From Coccinella septempunctata (Eukaryota; Arthropoda; Insecta; Coleoptera; Coccinellidae), in NCBI RefSeq assembly GCF_907165205.1, contig NC_058193.1:22643521-22707520 (forward strand): DNA of 64,000 bases. The letters are read 5' to 3'. The translations under genes and the position numbers were made by a program. Positions 23,330 through 35,630 of this stretch are shown one piece after another. The notes below the pieces were generated by a model, which searched no databases, was not told the DNA's origin, and worked only from the letters and a program-made list of their open reading frames with translations. Within the stretch, counting starts at the first letter, position 1. Every line of letters begins with the position of its first letter.

Positions 23330-24589
23330 TTAGTTTCCCTGCTGAGACTCTTTTTCCAATTCTGGACAGTTTCGCTTAAAATGCCCACTTTTGTTGCAGT
23401 TCCAGCACACAGCATCCTTTTTCCTAACTTGTGATATTCTGCGGATTTCTTCTCTGACAATGTCCTGAATAGATCGGTCTGTGTCTTGGACTTGTCTTAC
23501 ACGAAGGTGTCCTCTATGTGAAGCTTGCTTTGCTGCCTCAATTTCTAAAGCCTGGGCTAAGGCATCATCAATGGTTCTAGGGCGTGCTAGTCTCAGGGCT
23601 TGTTGTATTTCGCTATCCTTTATCCCATCCACGAATGTCTGGATTGATAGCTGTTCCAGGAAGCTATCTGGAGCAGATGGATAAGCCAGCCTGACTAATC
23701 TCGCCACATCAGCTTCAAACTCCTGGAGATTTTCCCCTGTTTTCTGCACTCGGTTCTTTATTTGTGCATGGTATACTTGTTGTAAATGAGCATCACCATA
23801 TCTCATCTGAAGTTTCGATGTAAGAACTTCGTAACAGGCTTGTTGACTCTCCGGGATCGTCTGCAAAATGTTGAGTGCCTCTCCTCGTAGAGCTATAATT
23901 AATGCCGTGGCTTTTTCGTTTTCGTTCCAATTGTTCGCCAGCGCAGCAGCTTCAAACTGTTTCTGATATGTCGACCAGGGTATTTTTCCATCAAAAGTTG
24001 GAGGCTTGATCTTCATTCTACTACCTTCGCCGTCATTTTCCGCTTTCGCTGTGCTGTAGGGTGTTGAAGCCAGAATATCTGTTCTGTTTGACATTCTTTT
24101 CAAGGAATCTATGAACTTGGAATGATGTTCAATTATTCCTGCCATTTCTTCAAACTTTCCGTTAACCTTGTCAAACTTTTCATCAACTTCGTCAAATTTT
24201 CCACTCACTATATCGAATCTCTCGTCCACTTTATCGAATTTTTCATTTATGGTTTCCAGTTTCTCATCCAATTTGTCTGTAAGTTGACTCACCACATCAT
24301 TACAATTCTCCCTAATCTGGTCCATTTTCTCATTTAACTTCTCATCAATTTTCTCATTTAATCTTCTGGAATTTTCTTCCATTTGTTCATTCAACTTACA
24401 TGAGTTCTCGTCCATTTTCTCATTCAACTTACAAGAGTTCTCGTCCATTTTCTCATTCAGTTTTCGAGAATTTTCTTCCAACTTACAAGAATTCTCGTCC
24501 ATTTTCTCATTTAATTTTCTCAAAAAATCCATTACCGCTTGAGTCTCCATCGCGTTCTGCAGTCTTGTGGTCACTGGCATGAACTCCAA
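23330..24589 (-). CDS. Gag polyprotein with hendecad coiled coil and CCHC knuckle
   Basis: 419 codons. Residues about 20-165 are a long predicted coiled coil. Residues 27-90 repeat an 11-residue unit (NEKMDENSCKL and variants), and residues 115-150 repeat a KFDEVDEKFDK-type heptad. Residues about 195-345 look like the retrotransposon capsid region (PPTFDGKIPWSTYQKQFEAA onwards). A CCHC zinc knuckle (CWNCNKSGHFKRNC) is at 395-408, near the end. The start at 24589 lies 56 bases after the 5' LTR, a short leader. The stop codon is part of the frameshift signal into pol. Gag would form the particle and bind element RNA. Confidence 0.93.
   Translation of the reverse strand: MEFMPVTTRLQNAMETQAVMDFLRKLNEKMDENSCKLEENSRKLNEKMDENSCKLNEKMDENSCKLNEQMEENSRRLNEKIDEKLNEKMDQIRENCNDVVSQLTDKLDEKLETINEKFDKVDERFDIVSGKFDEVDEKFDKVNGKFEEMAGIIEHHSKFIDSLKRMSNRTDILASTPYSTAKAENDGEGSRMKIKPPTFDGKIPWSTYQKQFEAAALANNWNENEKATALIIALRGEALNILQTIPESQQACYEVLTSKLQMRYGDAHLQQVYHAQIKNRVQKTGENLQEFEADVARLVRLAYPSAPDSFLEQLSIQTFVDGIKDSEIQQALRLARPRTIDDALAQALEIEAAKQASHRGHLRVRQVQDTDRSIQDIVREEIRRISQVRKKDAVCWNCNKSGHFKRNCPELEKESQQGN
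23333..23339 (-). promoter_or_regulatory. -1 ribosomal frameshift heptamer GGGAAAC at the gag stop
   Basis: On the minus strand the gag codons GGA AAC are preceded by G, giving GGGAAAC (X-XXY-YYZ), followed at once by the gag TAA at 23330-23332. Slipping back one base moves translation into the pol frame, which is open from exactly this point to the protease. Pol is in the -1 frame relative to gag. The same heptamer is known as a retroviral -1 site. I did not test for a downstream pseudoknot. Confidence 0.85.
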
Positions 24590-24627
24590 ATATCCAAAAT
24601 TATTTATTTAATTCGAGCGATGTTGAA

Positions 24628-24645
24628 CCGCACACTTGACACCAA
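24628..24645 (-). promoter_or_regulatory. Primer-binding region after the 5' LTR
   Basis: The minus strand immediately after the 5' LTR reads TTGGTGTCAAGTGTGCGG. A TGG start is expected for pairing with the CCA end of a tRNA. I could not assign the tRNA by eye. Confidence 0.6.
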
Positions 24646-24932
24646 TGTAACGTTTTCTACGCCTGATTAAAACGTCCAACTTATTAAAATTATTTATTTA
24701 CACTTAATACACACTTATAACTCACAAACTAACTATCACACTACTATTTATTTCCACTCTTGTTTATTTGCACTAGTCGCTTGCACTGTTACTGTACTTG
24801 TACTTCTACCTGCTCCTCCGCTGGGCTTATATAGGCGCCGGAAACATTCAGGTAGATTCCCGGTTATTCTGGAATCTTTCGCGACCGCTCTGGTTCTCGA
24901 AAGGTCCGACCGCAAGGGCCGGACTGGTTACA
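24646..24932 (-). repeat. 5' LTR of the Ty3/gypsy element
   Basis: 287 bp, TGTAAC...GTTACA ends. A TATA-like CTATATAAG on the minus strand at 24826-24834 is the likely core promoter of the element. One base differs from the 3' LTR (position 18). Confidence 0.97.
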
Positions 24933-25273
24933 CTATTATTATTTGTCTTTGCAGAATCCAACGCAATCATAAAAAAATAGGGTTCTCATTTGAAAAACGA
25001 AAATTATGAATAAATCTTGATCCCAATTTTTGACACCCTGGGGAGAGTTCTACAAATTTCAGGAAATGTACAATATCCCCACATTCTTCGACTTCAAAAA
25101 TGTGGAAAAGGTTTGTGCTTAAGATATAATAGCGACATAATAGCGAGCATAATAGTGAATAGTCATATCTCTCTTTCTTCGTTTTTTTTTTTCGATATTT
25201 TGAGAACCATTTGAATGAATGCAATGGTTTTAACAGAAATGTCTTGAGCAAAATGGGGGATTTATTTAATCTG

Positions 25274-28200
25274 AATGGCATTGATCAAATAGTTAATTTT
25301 CACTTTTGAGATGGATAAAATTCGAAATATAATCGAGAAAATTGATTCTTCTGAATATCTCAGAAATTATGTACTTTCGGGCAATAGTGGTTTCCTACAC
25401 CTACATTTCTCTTATACGTAGATTCCTTTAAGACTATAAAAAAAGGCTCGATAAAAAACTTCTTTCGGGATTTGACCTTGAAAAACAATTTTCTGGCGAA
25501 ACTTCCAAAATTTTATATTCAAACAACGCAGAATTTTATGAAGAATCAATTTTGATAATAAAATTCTTAGAAATGTTTTATTATTTCCCAAAAACAAGAG
25601 CGTAAAAATAATAAATGAGAGAATATTTCAGAAAATGGATTATTGCTACTATGATTCCTTTTATATAGAGAGATGAATGGAAATTATTAAGTACGGAAAA
25701 CCAACGATTCTATACCAACATCTCCCTGATAAAAACGCAAACGTACTACGATGTTTTACAACTCCGACAAAAATAGCAAACGAAATCTGACGAATAAATA
25801 TAATGAATCTTCGAGCAGATAAAAATAGTCAAAAAACTAATCTCGTGTACAACGTGGGATAATCGAGTTCATTGAGCGAATACGATAAGGTTATTGCTCG
25901 AGTTTTGATAAAGGAAGATGAACGGAACCACAAATTCTTCATTCAGATAACAAGGGAACTACGAGTTGAAAACCGATAAGATAAAAATCCAAAAAGTAAA
26001 TTTGTACAGATGAATTATTTACCTCTAGGGAAAAGGTTGAACAGAGTTCATTAACAGCGATGAGTTTGCTTTCGAATTCTACAGGGTGAATAAATCCGTA
26101 ATCAAGTAAGTAGTCATCTTTGAAGCAACGTAACTCTTTAACAGAACGTTTTCGCGCATAACTGAATTTTTCGTCTTATTTCGAGCTACTGAACCTATAT
26201 CCGAATTTATTCCCATTAATCCTGAGACACCATGTATACATGATATTAAAGCTATTTCACTTCGAACTCCTATAACATTTTTCATTTTGGTCAATACATG
26301 GATGAGTACGAAGGAATGTCAAAAAGCCAAATTTCTAATGTCTCGATTACCAGGATTTAAAAAAAAAATACCATTTCCATATATTATTGTATTTATTTAA
26401 GGTCTCAATTTCAGGTTAAAATGAATGGAAATACATAACAAAATTCTCTTCATTTGAGCTTATTTTATAGTTGAACTAGCAATGGCCAAATCAAGAATAA
26501 TGGCTCAACAAAAATTTTAGGTTTATCAAAGCTGTATTTTGGCGTTAAAAATATTTCGTAGGTTTTGAAATACATATACGTATTTTGGCATTGCAACAGT
26601 TACGTCACACACAAAAATCTTTCGTGAATATTGAAGTCATCATATTCGGAACTAGTGACGTTACCTCGGACGTCATACAGAATATATTTTGAAATTTTTT
26701 TTGAACGCAGTTGAACGCCAAGATACAGCTCAATTCATTTCAGTTCATTAGTCTATTTGAAAATATTTACAATAGAGTAGAAAATAGGCCTTGATATGGA
26801 TACTAATGGCATTCATTTCACAGCCTCATTTACCGAAATGAAGAGCTTGCTATTAAAAAAATATTATTTGAATTCTATGGGATTACTCCGAAAACAATCT
26901 AAAAATGTGTGATACTAAGTTTTTTCAGCCTTTATGAATTCATTGATGAAACCAAGAGGTACGACATGTTTGATGGCCCACCTGTTTTAAGTTTATTTTG
27001 ACTGACTGATGTTTATGTACACAACCAGTCTAAAAAGCTATAAAAAAAACTAGCCTATGTAAATTGTGTGATTTTCAGGTGCTGCAACCATCGTTAGCTA
27101 TTAGTTAGGAAACTTCAACGAATTGCTAAACTGTCATTAATTTTGTGTGTGCTTCTGAGGTTACTTTCGATGTTTTGACAAGTGTCAATCAGATAACTGG
27201 TGGATTCCTAGAGATTAATCCGTCTTGTATCCTTCCATCACTAGTAATAATCTCAAACACTAGTATCGTATCTTTTAATGTGATGTTAAATGGCTGTAAA
27301 AAAGGACGTCAAATACAAATAGTACGTCATCGTCGACGTCCACAGCCATCTTTTTTTAGAAGGCTGTGCTTAATCCAAGGTTATTGGGAGCAGGCCTCAG
27401 CTACTGAAAGTACCAGTTGTTATCCGTGCATTAAGTTTATCGAATAGATCTCAGAAACTGGGCATAAATCTTGGTTCATTAAATTTGGTATATCAAGGGA
27501 ACTTTTTCCTTATAACTCGAAAACCCTTAGATAAAGGTGTAGGGTGTGAATAATCGTTAGTTACAGTTTTTTTTTCGCCTCATTTGATGGTCTATTGAAA
27601 TATAGAGTTTTGTATCTGAAAATTTGTTTATTGTTATTAACGGTCACTCTTAATCAGAGTGAATTTTAAACTGCCCCGAGAAATATTCTTATGATCTAAC
27701 TCGGAGAATAGTTGAAATTTCAACGCTGTAACTAAAGACAATACAAAGTTACAACAATAATTCAGTCAAGACGATCAAATTCAAGATAAATCAATGAATA
27801 TCTCAAGAACCTTGAGGTATGGGATCGAGGATGTTCAGTGGAGCCTTAGTGTAGAATCCAAAAATAATTTTATAAATGAAATGTAGGGCGTTCCATTTGA
27901 CCTAACAAACTCCGGCTCAACTTCTGGTACAACCAGAAATACAAGATATTTTAGATGAAAAGATATCGGTTATCCAATACGCAAATTTTCAGCTTAAAAT
28001 CTCGCTCGATTTGCGTGAAACGCCCTGTATTCATTTCGAGATTGCACGACAAACCAACCAAACTTGTAAAACGAACCAACAACTATCTAGGCGGCCTCCC
28101 TGAGCACCAGAGGTTAAAAATAATCTTGTTCAAATAGAGAGATCATTTCTTCCTGGAATGTGCATGTTGAACCACGAAGGTCAGCGAATTCGCGGCGTTA

Positions 28201-28802
28201 ATTAGTCGCTATGAGAATGCATACATGTGAACTTTTTGTCCAGTTCTCATCCCGTGCACGTTTCAGAATCGAAATGGAAAAACTCGCTCTACCACCTACA
28301 ATGATCTGCGAAGTGTAACGGTTGGAAATAATCTGAATGATGATTGAATAATGCAATGTGACACCTCATTTCGCAATTCCTCGAAAGATTGAAATTCTAT
28401 TCGAACAGGTATATCTTCTACTAACACGCAATGGAAATTTTCAGAGTCAAGTTTCATTAATTAACAATCCGTTTCATTGGTCCCCGTCTCATCTGCAAAG
28501 AAAAAACATTGGTTTATTGTTTTCCTTGTTATTTCCAAAGTACCTTAGGTATTCCATATTTCCTTAAATTTTTCCCTACGTGAGAATATATGAAAATCTT
28601 TTTAAGATCCCACAACCTGGCTATACTGGGTGTCCCAATGAAAAGGAAACACCTCCGATATTTCTCACATTATAATGGTTAGCGAATTTCACATAATACG
28701 TTTATTAATTCTAAGGGAAGACATTTTGTGGTGCTCATGCCCGTTTTCACCAACGATCCCTAAATTTGAAGGAATACCTAAGCCTATTTAACTGTCTCCT
28801 AT
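25274..28802. other. Repeat scrap, no gene seen
   Basis: Transposon-end motifs occur near 26226 (gacaccatgtatac), 28016 (gccctgtattc) and 28627 (gggtgtccc). The frame at 27145-27447 (100 codons) and others are unrecognised and lack splice or motif support. Confidence 0.4.
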
Positions 28803-30020
28803 ACTTCATTCAAATTTATTTTAGCAGTCGGTTGGCCATGAAATAATTTTGTCAAGTTTTTGTAACTAGAACGAAGTAAGGTTGGCACTCATGAAATGTC
28901 GTTAATGACATAACGCCGTTGCCACAACTAATATCAATTTTTATTACGAAAATGCCGAAAGTGATTAAAAAAAGACACAGGGTTTCAAGAAATACTATTT
29001 AGAATTCTGGTGCGCTCATTTGAATAGTTATACCCTAATATTCTAAAATCCATACTACGTCAGACGGTAGCGAACATATTCAATGTAAGAGAATTTATAT
29101 AATGTTTCATCTGAATCTAAACGACTTATATTTCAGCTGAATATTTCCACAATCAGAAAGATTGTGAATGAAGAGGATGACAAAGAATTTCCTTCTATTG
29201 GGAGACCCAAAAAAATCGTGGCATTTGAGAATTTTATGTTTGAGTGAATTAATGCGAAAAGTTTACTACAGGATTTTCGATAAATGTCATCGTAGAATAA
29301 GTTCCCGAAAATGGATTTTTCTATTTTTCATTTGACTTGTCCTATACAATGTAAATGTCTTAAGGTACCAATAAATACCTAATTATTATTATTATATCAA
29401 CGTATTATGATGAACAGCCACAAATACGCGCAAGTTGCCCTGTTACTTGTTTATTCATGTGGAATTTTTGTTCAAAGGTGAAGTTCATCTTAACTTGAAA
29501 CTTTCTTTAATTCCTTTTACTTATATTGATGCAAGATGATTTTTGGTGAAAAATTTAACATTCTTGTAATTATCTGTTAATTCCTTCGGGAGATACCCAT
29601 TCCCAATTACTGCATCATATGCATTTCATCTTCGGGTTAATATTTTTTAAATCTACAACTGATGTAACGTATTCAAACTTTAGCCAAAGAAGATAACGAA
29701 CATTAAATCTCCTCAAGCTAGTGCATATTATGATATTATACTGATCTCTTGTATTTTCCCTGCAAATAACTGGATTTGGTATGCCTTCAATTAGTTTGTA
29801 TAATCTTCAATTATGTTCGTCACATTTTTTCCGAAGAGATTCGACATTGTGATAAAATACGTAATAACAGAAACTTTTACGTAGAACGGGCAACATAGCG
29901 TTGATTTCAAACCCAAAAATGGTTTGACAAGCTTCATAACCCCACATTTTCGTACTATACAGAGTGAAATGTGTCAAATTTCCATGGCCAACCGAGTGCT
30001 AAAATAAATGTAAATGGAGT
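28803..30020. repeat. Family B inverted-repeat DNA element, copy 2
   Basis: Collinear with the copy at 7447-8702. Terminal inverted repeats run from TACTTCATTCAAATTTATTT on the left to AAAATAAATGTAAATGGAGT on the right, and the inner block GTTGGCCATG is shared at both ends. The right end is followed by ATA. Internal frames are broken. Confidence 0.7.
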
Positions 30021-33000
30021 ATAGCTTCAATTTCGTTTTCACCAACGTTTAGAGAACTCTTAAATGCTAGGGGACACCCTAAATTATAAATGCCCTAAAG
30101 TCGTTCCCCTACCGAATCCCTAATAAAGTGACAGCGGATTTTGACATTTCTACAATACGCAAAAAGAAATTTTTTTAAGAAATAAATGAGTGTTAGTAGT
30201 GAATTTATGGAAAGTAACTCTACTTCGAAAACCCAATCATCAAATTTGGAGGGGTTGGTTTGGGATTTGTGTATTTATTTGGAGACACGGTTGTTTGGGA
30301 AGTTAGATTGAACTAAAAACCGTTTCACAGTGATAACTTCTAAACACCAATTTATAGCAAATTAACAATAATATTTAAGAGTTTTCAAGAGTAGAAATCG
30401 CTCGAATACCATAAAGAAGAGCTTGTTCTTAGGAACGAATAGCAGTTGTGTTGAAATTCTGTGAAAAATTTTGAACATATCCAATGGAATTTTATGGAAA
30501 AATGCAGACATGTTGGAATTTGGTGATTCTTTACATCTCAGGGAGGATGTTCGGTGACACGATATGGAATGATTTGTAATACTATCAACGCATGGGGAAT
30601 ATTCCATTTGGATTTATTTTTCTGCCTTTAAGAGAATTATTAAAAAAACCGCTAAGAAACTGTTTTATAAATGAATAATTCTTTCTATAGAAAGTTAGTT
30701 GAGTAATGTATTATCAATGGGATATTGAATATTTGGGAGATAAATATTGAACAATACGTAGAAATCTGAATCTTTTATTGATATGCTTGAGAAGAGTTAT
30801 TAAACATTTTTTCTGTATTGACAATGCCTTTTCAGCGCCATCTGATTGTCAAATGTGTTTTCACTGACCAAAATGTAGTCGGTTTTTAGTACTAGAAATA
30901 TGAGGGCATTTCCTATCTTTCTACTCTATAACCTTTGCTTCTTATACTTAACAATTCAACATTGACAAAGAATCATAGATAAATGTCAAATTTATCGCCT
31001 GATTCTTTCGATAGGTTTCTCGATAATGAAAAATGGCGGCGCAAATACCTATACCTATCGAAATGGCCGATACCAAGCCAATTCACAATATATAATTTTT
31101 TCAATGGCGCATAAATTATGGTAATTTCCGAATACATCTACTTCCACATAATTGATAGGTATGGTCTTCTCGCCTTGTGGGGCGCCAAACGACAAATACG
31201 ATACTTTATGGTGCCGTCATTATTAACTACCATTAACAAGGGAAATGACACACCTATCAATCGAATCAAGCTATACACTTTATTAGAATTCAATACATTT
31301 CATCGAAATGATTCTGAATTGGAAGACATCCGTAAGAACGACATGTACCTAGCGATTTATCAACAAATTACAACAGTAAATTGAACAAAGAGTAACGTCT
31401 AAATTAGATACGTATACGAGTATATCATTAACCATCAGATATAAAAGCTCAAAATCATAGGTTTTCAAAAACTCGACACTGCCATAGAGGTAAGTACTCT
31501 TATTCCAAGAAAAAATATCGACACCTCAGTGTAACAATTTTTGATGAAAGCAAATATCAATTTTAACTGCCTTCTATTAAATTCAGCATATATACAGGGT
31601 ATTTCAAGTAAAAGGACAATTTGAAACTGTGAATAGAGGACATCGAGCTCAATTCAAATGAATCCCATTTGACCCATTTGCATTAGGTAGATCGTTTCAA
31701 ATCCACAGAAAGATTTCTGAAATTTCTTCGGGCATTTCTCAAGGATTGGTTTTTTATAATTTTTGAAATGATAGCAGAAATGAAGAATCAATTCAAATAG
31801 GAATTTTTTTGTGATCGTATTGTTGTTCACCTCAGTAAATCAAAATAAAAAAACATTTCGATTCGTAATAAAAAAAATACCCGATCTATATAGGTAGATA
31901 TAGTCTTTCATTCTCGTTTTCATTGCACATTTATATTTTCGTTATCTGCATACAGAATAACTATAAAATTGCTCCTTGAAGGAGATCCTTCATTTCTTTC
32001 TCGCTTATTTCGGTTCCTTCCTTTAATACTTTAAATCTCATATTCTCATGTCAAAGAGAATTCACTCAAAGGTACTGTGACGGTCGGTTTTGATCCTTTT
32101 TTTTAATTTCATATGAATTGAGTTAACTTTAAATTTTAAATTGCCCGAAACTCAACTCTCAAAGGGGGTTCTCAGCTTACAAACCACTTTTTCAGTGAAA
32201 TTTTCAAATGTAATTCGAAATAAATTTGAAATACCTTAAACAATTTCTAAATCAATAAAAAAAATTATACAAAAACCTTAACTAAATATCCTAAATTACC
32301 TTATAATTACTAATGACCCCTTCATCCAGTGGCTTTCAATTTCAAACGTCTCTGGACACTATAAATTTCGATTATATTATTCTTTCGATGGCCTGAACTC
32401 TTGACATCTTGTCGGACAATTTGGATTTGGAAAAAACTGATTAATCCCAAGCTGCTTCTGCTACTTCTGACGGCGAACCTTCTAATTCAATTCTTTTCTC
32501 CAATATGTACACTGAATAATCATTACTTCTTCTATTGGTCCAATTTTTTTTCCTTCTTATAGAAATTCTTCAAGTTTTGTTATTTTTTTATTCTCCCGTT
32601 ACTATTTTTCCAAGAATCCAGATTTACCAAACCAAAAATATCAATTATGCCTTTTTCATAATATTGCATCCTTTTCAATTCAGTTTTACGTATCAATCAG
32701 TACTTTTTGACAACCATCTTTCATAAATCATAAATTTTTTTTCCTTCCTTATCAAAACCTTAGCAACTATTTCTATGATATACAGAATTGATTTTTTTAT
32801 TTTCAAACATCCTTCAACAAACTCACCTAAACACAACACAATAATAATTAAACATAATACAAAAATTTACATTTGATCAGATGATTCGAAGAAAATAATA
32901 CTTTTATTCAATTTCGAAGAGAACTGGACCATATCAGTACCTACTACTATTTTTATACAGAGTTGGGCGTGAGTCTGGAATAAAATTAATAGGTTCCGAA

Positions 33001-33828
33001 CATCGCTAGTCGTCTGATATTATAAGTAATTATGTTATTGATCCAGGTATCTATTCATAGGCTTCACTTGTTCTCCAGTTTCTTTAGTCAGCTCATAGCT
33101 CACTTATACCATTTACGTTAGCACAATAATGCTACTAATATTATAAGTGTAATCCGATGACAATTCATGAGAGAGAGATGGAAAATTAAAACGAAAATGG
33201 ACTCTCCATCTCGGAGAGCGAACGTTTTCCTCAATCATTTTATATTCTTTCATTTCGCGACAGCTCCATAACATCCCTGATACGTTTAAGCCTCAAGGCT
33301 CCAATAATAATCGAAATACCCTTCGGAAAAACCTTTCATCGTATTTTCCCAAGTTGTTAAGTCGCTCGGAACCCCACTTACGCCGCAAAGACGAGCAGAA
33401 TAACGTTCCTCCTAATTTCCTGTTGTCAGTGAAAGCGATGACAGAAGTGGCCGTAAATAAGTTGTCCTTGGCACATTTTCGACGATTTTTTTACAGGTGT
33501 TAGATCAACACGGCGTTTCGACTAGTGTTAACTAGATGGATGCCGGATTTTGGGATCTGTCTGAAGTGATTTATCGCTTATGGAAGCTGAGATTGTAGGG
33601 TAGCTTTTTAATTATTCAAGCAGAAAGCTAGCAGAACAAACTTGGGATCTTCAGAATCGAAGGTCTATCTACGAGGATGTATTGATATCTAGTTAGCCTA
33701 GACCAGTTCCATGCATAAAACAAATATTGCGTTACCATAGCAACGAACAATAACTCATTAGAAGTGTCAGTGTGAAGTTTGAGGTCAAAAAAGTAAACCA
33801 GAGTTACGCAATAAATTAAAATAAGAAG
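30021..33828. other. Repeat scrap, no gene seen
   Basis: A Tc1/mariner-like 'tatacagggtatttcaag' end is near 31593. Otherwise AT-rich with unrecognised short frames (30362-30607, 31118-31384, 32535-32726). Confidence 0.4.
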
Positions 33829-34875
33829 ATGTCCACCGAAATTGTGAAAATCGAAAAATTGGAGTATCGAGCCATCATCAAGTAGCTGTATTTAAAAGGG
33901 TTAAGAGATTTACGAAGATATGCTTAATACCCTTAGTGATCAATGTCCTTCGTATGGACTGCCAGCTTAAAAAGAGGTAAATTTTCCATTGAAGATGATA
34001 ACCGATAGGGAATGCCAGTTTCTGTGTCAGTTCCCGAAAATATCGATGCAGTTCATGACATGATTTTATCAAACAGTCGAATTAGGCTAAAACGGATATC
34101 TGAAGCACTGAATATTTCATACGATCACGTTCATCATATAGTTGACGTCAATTTGGACATGAGAAAAATTGCTGCAAAATGTATCCGCAAATTTAATGTT
34201 TGAATTTTGACTGAAACGTGCAAGGTTAGAAGCTCGGGTAGAAGCATCGCGTTCGATCTCTGCTCGATTTGAAAACGATGTAGACTTCTTCAACCGAATT
34301 GTTACTATGGATCAAACTTGGGTACATTTCTACGATCTAGAAACAAAGCAACAATCGATGGAATGGTGACACTCTGGTTCTCCTAAGAAATTTCGTGTCC
34401 AAAAATCTGCTGGAAAAGTTCTTCCTTCAGTTCTTTGGGATTGCCATGGAGTAATCATGATTGATTTTTTGGATAAGGGTAGAACAATAACCTGAGATTA
34501 CTATTCGACATTACTGACCACTGTGCGGGAAAAAATCAAAGAAAAAAGACGCGGAAAACTATCCAAAGTTGCTTTGTTTTTGCAAGACAACGCCTCTGCA
34601 CACCAATCTCATGTTGCCATGCAAAAACATCGTGATTAAGGGTTTGAATTACTAGAACACCCCTCTTATTCACCAGAGTTGGCTCCATCCATCATCTCTT
34701 TCCCAAACAGAAAAAAAGTTTAAAAGGTCGTGAATTTTCTTTCAACACGGAGGTAATAAAAGCCGTGGAGGTTGGGTTTGCAGAGCAAGAAGAAACATTT
34801 TTTTTGAAAGGTCTAGAGACGTTGCAGGTTCGCTGTAATAAATGTATCCAATTAAGAGGATAATATGTTGAATAA
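33829..34875 (+). pseudogene. Near full-length mariner transposase, inactivated
   Basis: From ATG at 33829 the three plus-strand frames together cover a whole mariner transposase of about 350 codons. The N-terminus is ...EYRAIIK-LYLKGL..., then KRGKFSIEDDNR. The longest clean piece (34012-34203) reads PVSVSVPENIDAVHDMIL and LKRISEALNISYDHVHHIV, a helix-turn-helix block. Then come VTMDQTWVHFYD (first catalytic Asp area), LQDNASAHQSHVAMQK (second Asp area), and FFLKGLETLQVRCNKCIQL at the C-terminus. At least ten stops and frame slips are present, so it is dead. I could not fix its terminal inverted repeats with confidence. Confidence 0.85.
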
Positions 34876-35394
34876 TAAAAAAATATTTTGACATTGAAAT
34901 TTTGTTTGGCTCTATAGTTAGCTAAGAATTTTTCAATATATCCACGTATAGCTTCAAAATGTATAAAACTCCAAAACGTCACGAGTACATATTTATTAAA
35001 CTATAGATAAAAACATGGATATATTTTCTCATTGTTGATTTTATTTCCTTAGTAAAGTTTTGAATAATATTGTGCAAGAAAAATTCTGCAGTATCCGTAA
35101 AAACCAGAAGTTTCGCCAGAAGTTGAAATGAAGAAAAAACATCAGGAATCGTCTCTATCCAATTTAAAATAAAAAATCAGTCGAATCTGCAGATTTTATT
35201 CATTCTTTTTTGGAGATGGTTTTTCTATAATTATTTTCTATGCTTATATTCGATTATTATTTATCCGACAGCACATTCGGATAACCCTAGAAAAATAATA
35301 AAGAACCTTATGAATTGTCATCGTTTCATCTCAAAGTACGGGGTATTCCAAATTGCTTGATTTTGGCTGATATGGAACCACAGAAATACATCAC
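34876..35394. other. Flank of the mariner copy, no gene seen
   Basis: AT-rich sequence including the probable 3' end of the mariner element (ctaagaatttttcaatatat near 34923). A 'tacggggtattcca' transposon-end motif at about 35337 begins the next remnant. Confidence 0.4.
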
Positions 35395-35439
35395 TTTTCA
35401 AATTGGATAGTTTATTCGGGAATCAGTGGATGTGAAAGC

Positions 35440-35630
35440 ATGGTCCTGACCATCAAGATCACCAGACTTCAATCCTCTGGATTTTTTCGTATGTGGATAT
35501 GTTGAAAATAAAAATCTCAAGACTCCATTCATAAATAGAGTCGATTTAGGGCAAAGCTCGGAGCAAAGAGTCAGGAACGCCATCAAAGAGATTTCCCGCG
35601 TTGATGCAGTTAAATACAGTGAATTCTGTT
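35440..35630 (+). pseudogene. Tc1/mariner-type transposase remnant
   Basis: The plus strand reads SRSPDFNPLDFFVCGYVENK followed by TPFINRVDLGQSSEQRVRNA and IKEISRVDAVKY, the block around the third catalytic acidic residue and the C-terminal helices of IS630/Tc1-like transposases. The N-terminal two-thirds is missing. The antisense frame at 35398-35586 is a shadow. Confidence 0.65.

Larger units (their letters stand above)
16325..24932 (-). mobile_element. Ty3/gypsy LTR retrotransposon with macro-domain Pol and 3' cargo
   Basis: A complete LTR element in minus orientation: 5' LTR (24646-24932), primer-binding region, gag, pol (protease, RT, RNase H, integrase, macro domain, CCCH finger), a 2.1-kb cargo, polypurine tract, and 3' LTR (16325-16611). 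The LTRs run TGTAAC...GTTACA, are both 287 bp, and differ at one position as read (T versus C, base 18). CTAT at 16321-16324 and 24933-24936 is the target duplication. There is no envelope gene. The near-identical LTRs mean a recent insertion, yet pol is split by a MITE at 20305-20562, so this copy is probably non-autonomous unless that happened after insertion. Confidence 0.95.
15571..25273. repeat. Palindromic (foldback) element interrupted by the LTR retrotransposon
   Basis: Sequence from 15571 leftwards of the LTR retrotransposon is repeated in reverse complement partly at 16190-16324 and then, beyond the retrotransposon, at 24937-25273. For example, 'tgcgttggattctgc' at 15924-15938 is matched inverted at 24953-24967. 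Removing the retrotransposon and one CTAT leaves a continuous palindrome of about 1.08 kb with its centre near 16.1 kb. So the retrotransposon inserted into an older foldback element. Confidence 0.75.

Noticed and set aside
19291..24582. Many plus-strand frames opposite the retrotransposon
   Set aside because: Antisense shadows of gag and pol.
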